A DNA stretch of 41,958 nt. Origin: Corallococcus sicarius (GTDB taxonomy: Bacteria > Myxococcota > Myxococcia > Myxococcales > Myxococcaceae). The DNA is taken from NCBI RefSeq assembly GCF_003611735.1, contig NZ_RAWG01000055.1:1-41958 (forward strand), read 5' to 3'. The notes under the pieces were generated by a model. The model made no database searches. It saw nothing but the letters and a program-made list of their open reading frames with translations, and was not told where the DNA came from. The position numbers were made by a program, and so were the translations under genes. Each line of letters starts with the position of its first letter. The first letter of the stretch is position 1. Positions 8,643 to 18,647 of this stretch are shown here, one piece after another.

Positions 8643-8825
8643 ATGAGTCCTCCCAACCCCATCGAGCCCCCCGTTCCCGTGGTGGCGCCCGTGCCGGTGC
8701 GGATGACGACGTTCCTGAAGCCGCGCTTCGGCATCACCGTCCAGCGCAACACGTTGTGTGTGGCAGTCAGCGCACGGGCCCCTTCGGAAGCCCCCCGGCC
8801 CGTTTTGACGCCCGGGCACGGTTGA
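8643..8825 (+). CDS. Possible 60-residue proline-rich protein (doubtful)
   Basis: An open frame starts at ATG 8643, reads MSPPNPIEPPVPVVAPVPV and stops just before glmU. There is no Shine-Dalgarno sequence and the proline-rich beginning is what random GC-rich DNA often gives. It overlaps the predicted glmU promoter at its end. It is listed only because nothing else explains the stretch. Confidence 0.18.
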   Translation: MSPPNPIEPPVPVVAPVPVRMTTFLKPRFGITVQRNTLCVAVSARAPSEAPRPVLTPGHG

Positions 8826-8850
8826 CGAGTTGATCGGCGGTCCCTAATTC
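8822..8850 (+). promoter_or_regulatory. Candidate glmU promoter immediately before the start codon
   Basis: TTGACG (8822-8827, five of six matches to TTGACA) is followed after 17 bases by TAATTC (8845-8850), a weak -10. If used, transcription would begin between 8857 and 8861, at or next to the ATG, and the glmU message would have almost no leader. No Shine-Dalgarno sequence is present, which fits this reading. Confidence 0.45.
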
Positions 8851-8860
8851 TCCGCCGCAT

Positions 8861-10264
8861 ATGACAGCACTGGCAGCGGTGGTCCTTTGCGCGGGGAAGG
8901 GCACGCGGATGAAGTCGGAGAAGGCGAAAGTCCTTCACCCCATCCTCGGTCGTCCCATCTGCGCGTATCCCTTGAAGCGGGCCCTGGAACTGGGCGCTAC
9001 GTCCGTGGTGCCGGTGGTGGGACACCAGGCCGCCGAGGTGGAGAAGTCCATCCGCGCCCACTTCCCCGACGCGCCCCTGCGCTTCGCGCTCCAGAAGGAG
9101 CAGCGCGGCACGGCGGACGCGGTGAAGGCCGCGGAGGACGCGCTGAAGGGCCATGACGGCCGCGTGCTCATCCTCTACGGAGACGTGCCGCTCCTGCGCA
9201 AGGAGACGCTCCAGGCGCTGCTCGCCGCGCATGACGCCGCGGGCGGGGCGCTGGCGCTGGTGTCCACCACGCTTGCGGACCCCACGGGCTACGGCCGCGT
9301 CATCCGCGAGGCGGGCAAGGTCGCGCGCATCGTGGAGCACAAGGACTGCACCCCGGAGCAGCGCGCGGTGAAGGAGTGCAACGCGGGCATCTACTCCGTG
9401 GACGCGGCCTTCCTCTGGAAGGCGCTCGCGGAGATCAAACCCGTCAACGCGCAGGGCGAGTACTACCTCACGGACCTGGTGGAGATGGCCGCGAAGCACG
9501 GCCCGGTGGGCGCGGTGGACGCGGACGCCACGGAGACCGCGGGCGTGAACGACAAGGTGGAGCTGTCGGCCCGCGCGCGCGTGCTCCAGCAGCGGATCAA
9601 CGAAGCCCACATGCGCGCCGGCGTGTCCATCCAGGACCCCGCGACGGCGTACATCGAAGAGGGCATCACCATTGGCACCGACACGGAAGTAGGCCCCAGC
9701 GTCACGCTCGCGGCCGGCACCGTCGTCGGCAAGAACGTCATCATCGGGCAGGGCAGCGTGCTCACCGCCTCCCACGTGGCGGATGGCACCCACATCAAGC
9801 CCTACTCCGTACTGGAGGAGGCGCGTGTAGGCGGCCGGTGCATCATTGGCCCGTTCTCCCGGCTGCGTCCCGGAACGGAGTTGGCCGAGGACGTGCATCT
9901 GGGCAACTTCGTGGAGACGAAGAAGGCCCGTATTGGCAAGGGCAGCAAGGCCAACCACCTGACTTACCTGGGGGACGCGAACATTGGCGCGGGCTGCAAC
10001 ATCGGCGCGGGCACCATCACCTGTAACTATGACGGGGTGAACAAGCATCTGACGGAGCTGGGGGACGGGGTCTTCATCGGCTCGGACTCGCAGCTCGTCG
10101 CGCCGGTGAAGGTGGGGGACGGCGGCTATGTCGGCGCGGGCACCACGGTGACGAAGAATGTGCCTCCGGGGAGCCTCGCTGTGTCCCGTGCGCCACAGGT
10201 GGTGAAGGAGGGGTGGGTGGCGGCCAAGAAGGCACGGCAGGCAAAGGTGAAGGCAGGCGGTTAG
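8861..10264 (+). CDS. glmU: Bifunctional GlcNAc-1-P uridyltransferase / GlcN-1-P acetyltransferase
   Basis: The 467-residue enzyme has the full two-domain layout. The N-terminal uridyltransferase carries [10 protein letters not shown] (residues 10-18) and GTADAV, GYGRV and the NAGIY segment; the C-terminal left-handed beta-helix (about 255-455) carries the hexapeptide repeats and the acetyltransferase residues in [23 protein letters not shown] and CNYDG. It acetylates GlcN-1-P and then joins GlcNAc-1-P to UTP to give UDP-GlcNAc, the precursor of peptidoglycan and lipopolysaccharide. The usual L-P-KVLH motif reads KAKVLH here, a small change from most homologues. glmS follows 102 bases downstream. 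ATG 8861 has no ribosome-binding site. Confidence 0.97.
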   Translation: MTALAAVVLCAGKGTRMKSEKAKVLHPILGRPICAYPLKRALELGATSVVPVVGHQAAEVEKSIRAHFPDAPLRFALQKEQRGTADAVKAAEDALKGHDGRVLILYGDVPLLRKETLQALLAAHDAAGGALALVSTTLADPTGYGRVIREAGKVARIVEHKDCTPEQRAVKECNAGIYSVDAAFLWKALAEIKPVNAQGEYYLTDLVEMAAKHGPVGAVDADATETAGVNDKVELSARARVLQQRINEAHMRAGVSIQDPATAYIEEGITIGTDTEVGPSVTLAAGTVVGKNVIIGQGSVLTASHVADGTHIKPYSVLEEARVGGRCIIGPFSRLRPGTELAEDVHLGNFVETKKARIGKGSKANHLTYLGDANIGAGCNIGAGTITCNYDGVNKHLTELGDGVFIGSDSQLVAPVKVGDGGYVGAGTTVTKNVPPGSLAVSRAPQVVKEGWVAAKKARQAKVKAGG

Positions 10265-10290
10265 GTCGCGACGCTTGCCTGGTGGTCGGA

Positions 10291-10320
10291 CGGTTGGGCG
10301 CGGTTGGGCGTGGTTGGGAT
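10291..10320 (+). repeat. Three 10-bp G-rich direct repeats before glmS
   Basis: The unit YGGTTGGGCG occurs three times without gaps, the third copy ending GGAT. The coding strand therefore carries three GGTTGGG blocks, a layout able to form a two-tier G-quadruplex, in the glmU-glmS gap 47 bases before the glmS ATG. Confidence 0.6.
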
Positions 10321-10366
10321 TCCCGTGATTTGCTGAGGCGGCGCGGGTCGAGAAAGAGGCAGGAAC

Positions 10367-12202
<1,836 letters not shown>

Positions 12203-12232
12203 CGCTGTCCCGCTTCAAGCCCTGAAGAGACA

Positions 12233-12269
12233 AGAGCCCGGGTTCCCTTCAAGGGGGCCCGGGCTTCTT
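12233..12269. terminator. Hairpin between glmS and the ECF operon
   Basis: GCCCGGG (12236-12242) pairs with CCCGGGC (12258-12264), and the stem continues inward through two G-T pairs to CCC/GGG around a loop of about 5 bases. It is placed 31 bases after the glmS stop and just after the end of the convergent sigma-factor operon, so it can end both transcripts. The plus strand continues TTCTTC, a weak U-tract. Confidence 0.7.
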
Positions 12270-12277
12270 CGTGGCGG

Positions 12278-12501
12278 CTACTTCTCCTCGGCCAGCTCCA
12301 GCAGCACTTCCAGGTCGGACGCCGCGTCCAGCGACTCGAGCAGCTCCAGGTTCTCCACCACCTCGCGGTCCTCGTCGGTGTCGCCGGGGTCGTGGACGGC
12401 GGCGTGCGTACTTCCTGGGCCCCGGCGGGCAGGGCGCCCGCGAGCGCGAACAGCAGCAGCCACCCTCCACACATGGACATGGACAGGGGGGCGGGCCTCA
12501 C
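12278..12501 (-). pseudogene. Small secreted acidic protein, apparently frameshifted
   Basis: A GTG at 12501 overlaps the stop codon of the upstream gene (GTGA), and its frame begins with a clear signal peptide containing GGWLLLFALAGALPAGAQ. Past about base 12415 this frame turns into Arg/Trp-rich nonsense, while the next frame reads an acidic sequence with DREVVENLELLESL and SDLEVLLELAEE to a TAG at 12278. That tail resembles the C-terminus of the anti-sigma factor in the same operon. One extra base near the GGGG/CCC run at about 12419-12426 would join the two parts into a protein of roughly 74 residues. This is either a real mutation or a homopolymer error. The original role would be periplasmic or extracellular. 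Confidence 0.65.
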
Positions 12502-13010
12502 TTGCGCCGCCTCTCACGCAGCCGCTCGCGTGCCTCCTGGCGCTGCTCGGCGGACATCTGCCGCCAGCGGCGCATGTTCTCCATCATCTGCTCGCGGCGC
12601 TCCGGGTGTTCGCGCAGGTAGGCGCGCATCCGCTGGCGCAATTCAGCGCGGCGCTCCACGGACAGGCCCTTCAGGTCGCGCACCTGCTCGCGCACCGCCT
12701 TGCGCTCCGGGGGCGACAGGCGCTGGAAGTCGCGCAGGTTGGTGCGCAGCCGCTCGCGCTCCTCGGGGGGCAGCTGCCGCCAGCGCTGGAGGTTCTCGCG
12801 CACGCGGGCCTGCTCCGCGGGGGGCATCGCCTTGAACTCCCGCAGCTTCGCGCGCAGCGCCTCCTTCTGCTCCGGGGGCAGCTTCTCGAAGCGCTCCGCG
12901 GGCGTGGGCGTGGGGGCGTTCGCCGCGGCGGCGGGCGTGCCCATGAGGAGGGCCGCCGTCACCGTCAATGCCACGGCGACGGCCGTCAGGGTCGTTCTTC
13001 CCAGCATCAC
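12498..13010 (-). CDS. DUF3106-like secreted protein of an ECF operon
   Basis: The 170-residue product has an N-terminal signal peptide (residues 1-29, ending AAAA) and then only charged helical repeats of the form LPPEQKEALRAKLREFKAM, LPPEERERLRTNLRDFQRL and so on, at about 21-residue spacing. This is the pattern of DUF3106 proteins, which resemble periplasmic helical stress sensors such as CpxP/Spy by composition. The start is GTG 13010, which overlaps the anti-sigma stop (GTGA); ATG 13007 one codon later is equally possible. Position as the third gene suggests it is part of an envelope-stress response. Function is inferred from context only. Confidence 0.8.
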   Translation of the reverse strand: MMLGRTTLTAVAVALTVTAALLMGTPAAAANAPTPTPAERFEKLPPEQKEALRAKLREFKAMPPAEQARVRENLQRWRQLPPEERERLRTNLRDFQRLSPPERKAVREQVRDLKGLSVERRAELRQRMRAYLREHPERREQMMENMRRWRQMSAEQRQEARERLRERRRK

Positions 13011-13489
13011 GGCATCCCCAGTTCGTGGAGGTTCTCGACGACCTCCAGGTCATCGGAGCTGTCGAGCCCGAGGACCTCGTAGTCCTCGACCAGCTCCAGG
13101 TTCGTCGCCACTTCGAGCGCGCCCGGGTCCCACTCCTCCAGCGCCGGCTCCCCGCCGCCCCGGCCGACGACGAGCACCGCCAGCACCGCCGCGGCGGCCA
13201 CGCCCAGCGAAGGCACCAGCACGCCCGGCCGCAGCAGCGCCGCCAGCCGCTCACGCCACGTCGGGGGCAGCGCGTCCAGCCGCGCCAGCACCTCGCGCCT
13301 TGTCGAAGGCGAGGGGGAGGGCGTGAAGGCGCTCACCTCCGCCATCCGCGCCACGGTGACGCGCAGGAGCCGCTCCGTCCGCTGGCAGGCCGCGCAGGTG
13401 CCCAGGTGGGCCTCCACCCGCGCGCGGTGCGGGGGTGCAAGCTCCCCGTCCACGTAGGCCGTCAGGTCTTCTTCCTCCGCACAGCTCAT
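13007..13489 (-). CDS. Zinc-finger anti-sigma factor
   Basis: The 160-residue protein starts MSCAEEEDLTAYVDGEL, and contains the HLGTCAAC motif (H-x3-C-x2-C), the mark of the zf-HC2 anti-sigma domain. One membrane segment (LVPSLGVAAAAVLAVLVVG, about residues 92-112) is followed by a short acidic outer tail (NLELVEDYEVLGL, DDLEVVENLHEL). The cytoplasmic N-terminus would hold the sigma factor and the outer tail would sense envelope state. The ATG at 13489 overlaps the sigma-factor stop by 4 bases. The tail motif recurs in the small protein at the end of the operon. Confidence 0.88.
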   Translation of the reverse strand: MSCAEEEDLTAYVDGELAPPHRARVEAHLGTCAACQRTERLLRVTVARMAEVSAFTPSPSPSTRREVLARLDALPPTWRERLAALLRPGVLVPSLGVAAAAVLAVLVVGRGGGEPALEEWDPGALEVATNLELVEDYEVLGLDSSDDLEVVENLHELGMP

Positions 13490-14088
13490 GCCCGACTCCT
13501 CGCGGGCACGGTGCCCGCCTGCAACGCTTCCAGCCTGCGCGCCACCGCCAGGGTGGCCCGGTGGATGAGACTCTTCACAGCCGCCTCGCTTGCTTCCAGC
13601 GCCTCCGCGATGTCCCGGTACGCCATGCCCTCGAACCGGCACATGGTGAAGGCCGCGCGCTCGCGCTCGCTCAAGTCCCCCAGCGCCAGGCCCACCGCCG
13701 CTTCCAGCTCCCGACCGCTCAGCGCCTGGTCGGGCCGGTCTCCTTCAGGCCCTGGCATCTCCAGCCCTCCCGCGTCCTCCGCGTCCGGGGCCCCGGTGGC
13801 GAGCCGGGCCACGCGGTACTCGCCGCGCCGCATCTCGTTGAGGCAGTGGTTGGTGGCCACCCGGAAGAGGAACGTCTTGAACTTCGCCGTGGGCTTGTAG
13901 GCGCCGGCATGGCGGTAGAGCTTCACGAAGATGTCCTGCGTCAGCTCCTCCGCTCGCGCGGGGTCGCCCACGAAACGGAACGCGAAGCGCGCCACGCTCG
14001 CGTGGTGCCGGTCGAAGAGCCAGGCGAAGGCCTGCTTGTCGCCCGCCGCCACCTTCAGCATCGCCTGCGTGTCCGGGTCCAGGTCCAT
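13486..14088 (-). CDS. ECF-type RNA polymerase sigma factor
   Basis: The 200-residue protein has region 2 (FRFVGDPARAEELTQDIFVK, KFKTFLFRVATNHCLNEMRR) and region 4 (LSERERAAFTMCRFEGMAY, DIAEALEASEAAVKSLIHRA) separated by a short acidic linker, and no region 1 or 3. It directs transcription of a small stress regulon, normally including its own operon, and is held inactive by the anti-sigma factor encoded next. ATG 14088 gives a standard start (MDLDPDTQAMLK); the longer open frame upstream is antisense to the divergent gene. No clear Shine-Dalgarno sequence is seen before it. Confidence 0.92.
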   Translation of the reverse strand: MDLDPDTQAMLKVAAGDKQAFAWLFDRHHASVARFAFRFVGDPARAEELTQDIFVKLYRHAGAYKPTAKFKTFLFRVATNHCLNEMRRGEYRVARLATGAPDAEDAGGLEMPGPEGDRPDQALSGRELEAAVGLALGDLSERERAAFTMCRFEGMAYRDIAEALEASEAAVKSLIHRATLAVARRLEALQAGTVPARSRA

Positions 14089-14178
14089 CCGAGAGGCATC
14101 AACCCCGTTGCCCGGTGGAAGTTGCGGGCCTCTCCCACTTTGAACCCCAAGGCGGCCCCCGGTTACAGTTTCTCCACC

Positions 14179-14946
14179 GTGTCCGACGCTCCCCGCCCAC
14201 GTTCTCGCACACCCGCCTCCCATTCCGGCCATTCCGGTGGGGAGGACGGGTCCGTGCAGGACCTGGCGCCCTGGGAGCCCCAGTCGCAGGGCGGCACGCC
14301 CACCCCGCCCACGGACTCGCCGCTGCCCATGTTCCTGCTGGCGCAGCAGGCCCGACGGGCGAAGGGGGCGGAGCAGCAGCGGCTGGCGTCGGAGTTCAAC
14401 CGGCTCCTGGATGACCTGGTCGCCCAAGGGGGCGGACGGCCGGAGGCGGACGCCTTCCACCGGCTCCTGGAGGGCAACAATCTGGTGGGGCTGGTGGACG
14501 CGGACGGGCGCTCCTGCCGCGCCGCGACGGTGGAGTCGCTCCTGGCGCTGGGCTTCCCCTACGCGCTGGAGGTGCGCCCGGAGGACCTGGACCACCTGCA
14601 CCAGGTGCAGGTGGCGGGCGCGCAGCTGTCGCCTCCCCGGGGAGGCCCCTTCCCGGCGCTCGCGGTGGGCCTGGGCGCGCTGGCCCTCCAGGTGCTGCTG
14701 CACGCGGGGGGGCTCGTCCGGCTCGAAGGGCTGCTCATCCTGCAGGGGCTCTTGAGCCTCCTGGCCCTCACGCTCCTGACGGTTGCCCCGGTGGGCTCGG
14801 TCCTGTATCGCGGGGCCCTGGCGCTGCTGACCGTGGTGTCCGGGGTGGGTTTGGGGATGTTGCTCGTGCCGGACGCCTCGGCCGGTTGGGCGGCGGGGCT
14901 GGGCGGGCTGGTGGCTGCCTTCCTGGCCGCCCTCCGCAAGAGCTGA
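14179..14946 (+). CDS. Hypothetical membrane protein
   Basis: This gene is divergent from the ECF operon, 90 bases away. From GTG 14179 it encodes 255 residues: a polar, Pro/Ser-rich N-terminus, a soluble middle (about residues 50-145, with [18 protein letters not shown] and [16 protein letters not shown]), then three to four membrane helices ([68 protein letters not shown]). There is no ribosome-binding site at the GTG, and an ATG at 14330 is an alternative start. I do not recognise the family. recA follows 112 bases downstream. Confidence 0.65.
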   Translation: MSDAPRPRSRTPASHSGHSGGEDGSVQDLAPWEPQSQGGTPTPPTDSPLPMFLLAQQARRAKGAEQQRLASEFNRLLDDLVAQGGGRPEADAFHRLLEGNNLVGLVDADGRSCRAATVESLLALGFPYALEVRPEDLDHLHQVQVAGAQLSPPRGGPFPALAVGLGALALQVLLHAGGLVRLEGLLILQGLLSLLALTLLTVAPVGSVLYRGALALLTVVSGVGLGMLLVPDASAGWAAGLGGLVAAFLAALRKS

Positions 14947-14977
14947 GGTCCAGAACCCGAAACGGATGTCAGAGGGG

Positions 14978-15006
14978 TGGACTAGGGTCTACCCATCGCG
15001 TACTAA
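14978..15006 (+). promoter_or_regulatory. recA promoter
   Basis: TGGACT (14978-14983, four of six matches) and TACTAA (15001-15006) are 17 bases apart. The -10 element overlaps the LexA box, so bound repressor would block the start site near 15013. Confidence 0.55.
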
Positions 15007-15019
15007 AAGCGCGTTCAGG
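15003..15019 (+). promoter_or_regulatory. LexA (SOS) operator of recA
   Basis: CTAAAAGCGCGTTCAGG fits all 17 positions of the degenerate Myxococcus xanthus LexA-box consensus that I recall, CTRHAMRYBYGTTCAGS. It lies 39 bases before the recA ATG and overlaps the predicted -10 and transcription start, the expected place for a repressor. Confidence 0.8.
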
Positions 15020-15058
15020 TGGGCCGGGGTGGCCCACTCTTCCAAGGAGCGACGAGAA

Positions 15059-16144
15059 ATGGCCGTGAATCAGGAGAAGGAAAAGGCGATCGAGTTGGCG
15101 CTGGCCGCGGTGGAGCGCCAGTTCGGCAAGGGTTCCATCATGCGGCTCGGCAACGACGAGCCGATGATGAAGGACATCCAGGCCATTTCGACGGGGTCCA
15201 TCTCGCTCGACATCGCGCTGGGCGTGGGCGGCGTGCCGCGGGGGCGCATCATCGAAATCTTCGGGCCGGAGTCCTCCGGCAAGACGACGCTGTCGCTCCA
15301 CATCGTCGCGGAGGCGCAGAAGCGCGGCGGCGTGTGCGGCTACATCGACGCGGAGCACGCGATGGACGTGGGCTACGCGCGCAAGCTGGGCGTGCGCACG
15401 GACGACCTGCTGCTGTCCCAGCCGGACACCGGTGAGCAGGGCCTCGAAATCGCGGAGATGCTGGTGCGCTCGGGCGCCATCGACGTGCTGGTGGTGGACT
15501 CGGTGGCCGCGCTCGTGCCGAAGGCGGAGCTCGAGGGCGAGATGGGCGACGCGCACATGGGCGTGCAGGCGCGCCTCATGAGCCAGGCGCTGCGCAAGCT
15601 CACGGGCACCATCTCCAAGAGCCAGACGTGCGTCATCTTCATCAACCAGATCCGCATGAAGATTGGCGTGATGTTCGGCAACCCGGAGACCACCACGGGC
15701 GGCAACGCGCTGAAGTTCTACGCGTCGCAGCGCATGGACATCCGCCGCGTGGGCGCCATCAAGAACGGCGACAACGTGGTCGGCAGCCGCACCCGCGTGA
15801 AGGTCGTGAAGAACAAGGTCGCGCCTCCGTTCAAGGAGGTCGAGTTCGACATCATGTACGGCACGGGCATCTCCCGTGAGGGCGACCTCATCGACCTGGC
15901 CTCCAACGAGAACATCGTGGAGAAGAGCGGCAGCTGGTTCTCCTTCAAGGGAGAGCGCATCGGCCAGGGCCGGGAGAACGCGAAGGAGTTCCTGCGCGAG
16001 CACCCGGAGACGCAGAAGGAGATCGAAAACCTGGTGCTGGAGAAGTACGGCATCGGCAAGGCCGCCGCGGGTGCGCCCGCCGCGGAAGCCCCCGCCGAGC
16101 CCGCCGAGGGCGAGAAGCGCCCGCGCGTGAAGGCCGTGAAGTAG
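15059..16144 (+). CDS. recA: Recombinase RecA, DNA-damage inducible
   Basis: The 361-residue protein is complete. Walker A is GPESSGKT (residues 69-76); later motifs are [20 protein letters not shown] (Walker B), the L1 loop region [36 protein letters not shown] (L2), and [11 protein letters not shown]. The tail is Ala/Pro/Glu-rich and basic at the end. It forms the filament on single-stranded DNA that drives strand exchange and triggers LexA self-cleavage. ATG 15059 was chosen over an upstream in-frame codon because AAGGAG sits 9 bases before it and the LexA box and promoter lie inside the longer version. M. xanthus has two recA genes; the SOS box suggests this is the inducible recA2 type. 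Confidence 0.97.
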   Translation: MAVNQEKEKAIELALAAVERQFGKGSIMRLGNDEPMMKDIQAISTGSISLDIALGVGGVPRGRIIEIFGPESSGKTTLSLHIVAEAQKRGGVCGYIDAEHAMDVGYARKLGVRTDDLLLSQPDTGEQGLEIAEMLVRSGAIDVLVVDSVAALVPKAELEGEMGDAHMGVQARLMSQALRKLTGTISKSQTCVIFINQIRMKIGVMFGNPETTTGGNALKFYASQRMDIRRVGAIKNGDNVVGSRTRVKVVKNKVAPPFKEVEFDIMYGTGISREGDLIDLASNENIVEKSGSWFSFKGERIGQGRENAKEFLREHPETQKEIENLVLEKYGIGKAAAGAPAAEAPAEPAEGEKRPRVKAVK

Positions 16145-16171
16145 TCCTTCGCGCTTCATGCGGAAAAAAGC

Positions 16172-16260
16172 AGGTCCACCGCGTTCCTCCGGGGGGAGCG
16201 GCGTGGTGGACGCAGAGGAAGAGGCCGACTGCCAGCACTGGCGGTCGGCCTCTTCGTTTT
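16172..16260 (+). terminator. recA terminator with a second hairpin in front
   Basis: GAAGAGGCCGACTGCCAG (16218-16235) pairs with CTGGCGGTCGGCCTCTTC (16238-16255), an 18-bp stem with one G-T pair, followed by GTTTT. A weaker hairpin bounded by GTCCACC and GGTGGAC lies just upstream (16174-16211). The first is a textbook intrinsic terminator. Confidence 0.85.
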
Positions 16261-16407
16261 GGGGCGTGAAGCCCGGGGACAGGCGGAGTGCGTGACGCGC
16301 GCGGTCATGCCCGCATGTCGCGGGGGTGTTTCGTGTGGAGGGAGGAGCGGCTCTAGACTTCGCGGCCCGGGAACCCCTTCACCCGCTTCCCGCTGGAGCC
16401 CATCGCC

Positions 16408-18549
16408 TTGTTCAACCCCTTCAAACGCCGCACGTTCCTGCAGGCCGTGGTTGCTGTCGCGGCGACGACGACCTTTGGATGCTCCGACGACGACACGTCG
16501 GGCACTTCGGATGGCTCGCCCTTCTTCCCGCAGTCGCTGGCGTCGGGAGATCCGCGTCCGGACAGCGTGATTCTCTGGGTCCGCGTGGAGGACACCGCGC
16601 GCTCCGGGGAGGACCTGCCCCTGCGGCTGGAGGTCTCCAAGACGGAGGACTTCGCCTCGCTGGTGCTGGACAAGAAGGACCTGACGGCGCAGGCGGCGCA
16701 CGACCACGCGGTGAAGGTGAAGGTGACGAGCCTGTCGCCGCGCACGACGTACTACTACCGCTTCTCCTACGAGAAGGACGGCCAGAAGCACACCACCCGC
16801 GTGGGGCGCACGCGCACCGCGCCCGCGGCCGGTGACGACGTGCCGGTGAAGTTCGTGTTCGCCAGCTGCCAGGACTTCATCGGCCGCTACTACAACGCCT
16901 GGCAGCGGCTGTTGCAGCTGGACGCGGACCTGGACTTCGTCGTGTTCCTCGGGGACTACGTCTACGAGACGACGGGCGACACGTCCTTCCAGTCCACGGG
17001 CGGCGGCCGCTCCGTGCGCTTCAGTGAGCCCGAGGGCTCGCTCAAGCAGGGCACGGGCATCACCGCGTTCCAGGCGGCGAACACGGTGTCCAACTACCGC
17101 GACCTGTACAAGACGGTCCGCTCGGACCGGCAGCTGCAGGGCGTGCACGAACGCTACCCGTTCATCATCACCTGGGACGACCACGAGTTCTCCGACGACT
17201 GCTGGAAGGACGTGGCGACGTACGAGGACGGCAAGCGGGACGAGACGCAGCGGGAGCGCAAGCACAACGCGGAGCAGGCGTTCCTGGAGTTCATCCCGCT
17301 GGACACCGCGCAGACGGCGGACGGCGTGGTGGACGTGGACGCGGAGCCTCGCTTCCCCAACACGCGCATCTACCGCGACTTCGAGTACGGCCGTCACCTG
17401 AAGCTGCTGGTGACGGACTACCGCAGCTACCGCCCGGACCACCTCATCCCGGAAGACGCGTGGCCGGGCTCGGTGACCCTGGACGCGGCGCTGCTGGATG
17501 CGGCGCTGCTGGGGCAGCCGGACGCGGTGAAGCAGGTGTTCCAGAGGGACACGTTCGCGTACGTGAACCTGGATGACGCTGCCTACGCGGCGCAGAAGCA
17601 GGTGCTCCAGGGCGTGTACCTGAAGCAGGCGAAGGACGCGGGGCTGACGGACGCGGAGGCCACGCAGAAGGTGGGCATCTGGGTGAGGGGCCCGGTGTCC
17701 CTCTTCTACGTGAACCAGGTGCTCCAGGCGGCGGGCTACGCCGCGCTCGTCATCCCCCCGGCGGACAAGCCCCGGGGCCTGGCGTTCGTGCACATGGGCA
17801 AGAGCTCCCTCTTCAACATCCAGGGCTCGCGCTACGTGGTGGTGAAGGACACGTTCGACCTGTTCGCGGCGGTGAAGTACCAGCTGTCCTCCGGACAGAG
17901 CGAGGACGTGTTCGGCCCGGACCAGGAGGCGTGGTTCAACCAGACGCTGACCACGGCGACCAACACCTGGAAGATGGTGGTGAGCTCCACGTCGCTGTCG
18001 GCGCTCATCTGGGACCTGAGCAACAAGACGGACATCACGGACCTGTCGCTGCGCCAGCGCTTCTACTTCAGCGTGGACCAGTGGGACGGCTTCCCCACGA
18101 AGAAGAAGGTGATGCTCAACACGCTCAAGGCCAAGGGCGTGAAGAACACGCTGTTCCTCTCCGGAGACATCCACGCGTCGTTCGCGTCGGTGGAGGAGGG
18201 CGTGCCCACGCTGACGGCGCCGGCCATCACCTCCGGCTCCATCAAGAGCCTGGCGGGCCTGGCGCTGCTGGGCGCGGGCTACGCCAGCGGCGCGCCGGTG
18301 TACCGGTACGCCGTCACGGAGATGGACAAGACGCTCAAGGACTCCAACGCGGGCCTGCGCTTCGCGGACACGGACTCGCACGGCTTCGTGCTGGTGGAGG
18401 TGAAGGCGGACGAGACGCTCGCCACCTTCCACCTCATCCCCGCGGGCGAGGTGTCCAAGGACTACTCCAAGCGCGATGGCAGCGAGCTGGAGGCGAAGTT
18501 CACCGCCACCACCTTCCGCGTGAAGAACAGCGACATCCAGCCGGCCTGA
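16408..18549 (+). CDS. PhoD-like alkaline phosphatase, Tat-exported
   Basis: The 713-residue protein starts at TTG 16408, with GGAG nine bases upstream. The N-terminus has a twin-arginine signal (KRRTFLQ) with a hydrophobic stretch ending TTFGC, a possible lipobox, so it may be a lipoprotein or a secreted enzyme. Catalytic motifs of the PhoD metallophosphatase family follow: SGDPRPDSVILWVR, FASCQDF, FLGDYVYE, WDDHEFSDD, LLVTDYRSYR and FLSGDIHASF. PhoD enzymes release phosphate from phosphodiesters or monoesters outside the cell using Fe and Ca ions. It is longer than typical PhoD (about 550), mainly in the 330-480 region. No Pho box was recognised. Confidence 0.9.
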   Translation: MFNPFKRRTFLQAVVAVAATTTFGCSDDDTSGTSDGSPFFPQSLASGDPRPDSVILWVRVEDTARSGEDLPLRLEVSKTEDFASLVLDKKDLTAQAAHDHAVKVKVTSLSPRTTYYYRFSYEKDGQKHTTRVGRTRTAPAAGDDVPVKFVFASCQDFIGRYYNAWQRLLQLDADLDFVVFLGDYVYETTGDTSFQSTGGGRSVRFSEPEGSLKQGTGITAFQAANTVSNYRDLYKTVRSDRQLQGVHERYPFIITWDDHEFSDDCWKDVATYEDGKRDETQRERKHNAEQAFLEFIPLDTAQTADGVVDVDAEPRFPNTRIYRDFEYGRHLKLLVTDYRSYRPDHLIPEDAWPGSVTLDAALLDAALLGQPDAVKQVFQRDTFAYVNLDDAAYAAQKQVLQGVYLKQAKDAGLTDAEATQKVGIWVRGPVSLFYVNQVLQAAGYAALVIPPADKPRGLAFVHMGKSSLFNIQGSRYVVVKDTFDLFAAVKYQLSSGQSEDVFGPDQEAWFNQTLTTATNTWKMVVSSTSLSALIWDLSNKTDITDLSLRQRFYFSVDQWDGFPTKKKVMLNTLKAKGVKNTLFLSGDIHASFASVEEGVPTLTAPAITSGSIKSLAGLALLGAGYASGAPVYRYAVTEMDKTLKDSNAGLRFADTDSHGFVLVEVKADETLATFHLIPAGEVSKDYSKRDGSELEAKFTATTFRVKNSDIQPA

Positions 18550-18578
18550 GCCGTCCCGCTGGCGTTTGAAGCAGCTTG

Positions 18579-18613
18579 AAGGGCCGCGCGGGGAGCCTCC
18601 CCGCGCGGCCCTT
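18579..18613. terminator. 16-bp perfect hairpin after the phosphatase gene
   Basis: AAGGGCCGCGCGGGGA (18579-18594) is exactly complementary to TCCCCGCGCGGCCCTT (18598-18613) with a 3-base loop. It is 30 bases after the stop codon and is followed by GTCG, so it is very stable but lacks a U-run. Confidence 0.7.
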
Positions 18614-18647
18614 GTCGCATCCACGGAGCTTCTGGTTTTTCCTGGTT

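Larger units (their letters stand above)
8492..8860. other. Divergent control region of ggt and glmU
   Basis: This stretch of about 370 bases holds the start signals of two divergent genes. It includes an AT-rich patch with a T-run near 8573-8583. A possible small plus-strand gene lies at 8643-8825. No repeat array or RNA gene was recognised. Confidence 0.4.

Noticed and set aside
10265-10366. glmS ribozyme in the leader of glmS
   Set aside because: The gap is only 102 bases, made of G-rich direct repeats, and shows none of the ribozyme core; that ribozyme is typical of Firmicutes.
12278-12517. A 79-residue intact gene in the frame of the acidic tail
   Set aside because: Its first half is Arg/Pro/His-rich and antisense-like; the true N-terminus with a signal peptide and coupled GTG is in another frame.
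14966-15058. An N-terminal extension of RecA from an upstream ATG
   Set aside because: It would place the LexA box and promoter inside the coding region and lacks a ribosome-binding site; ATG 15059 has AAGGAG.
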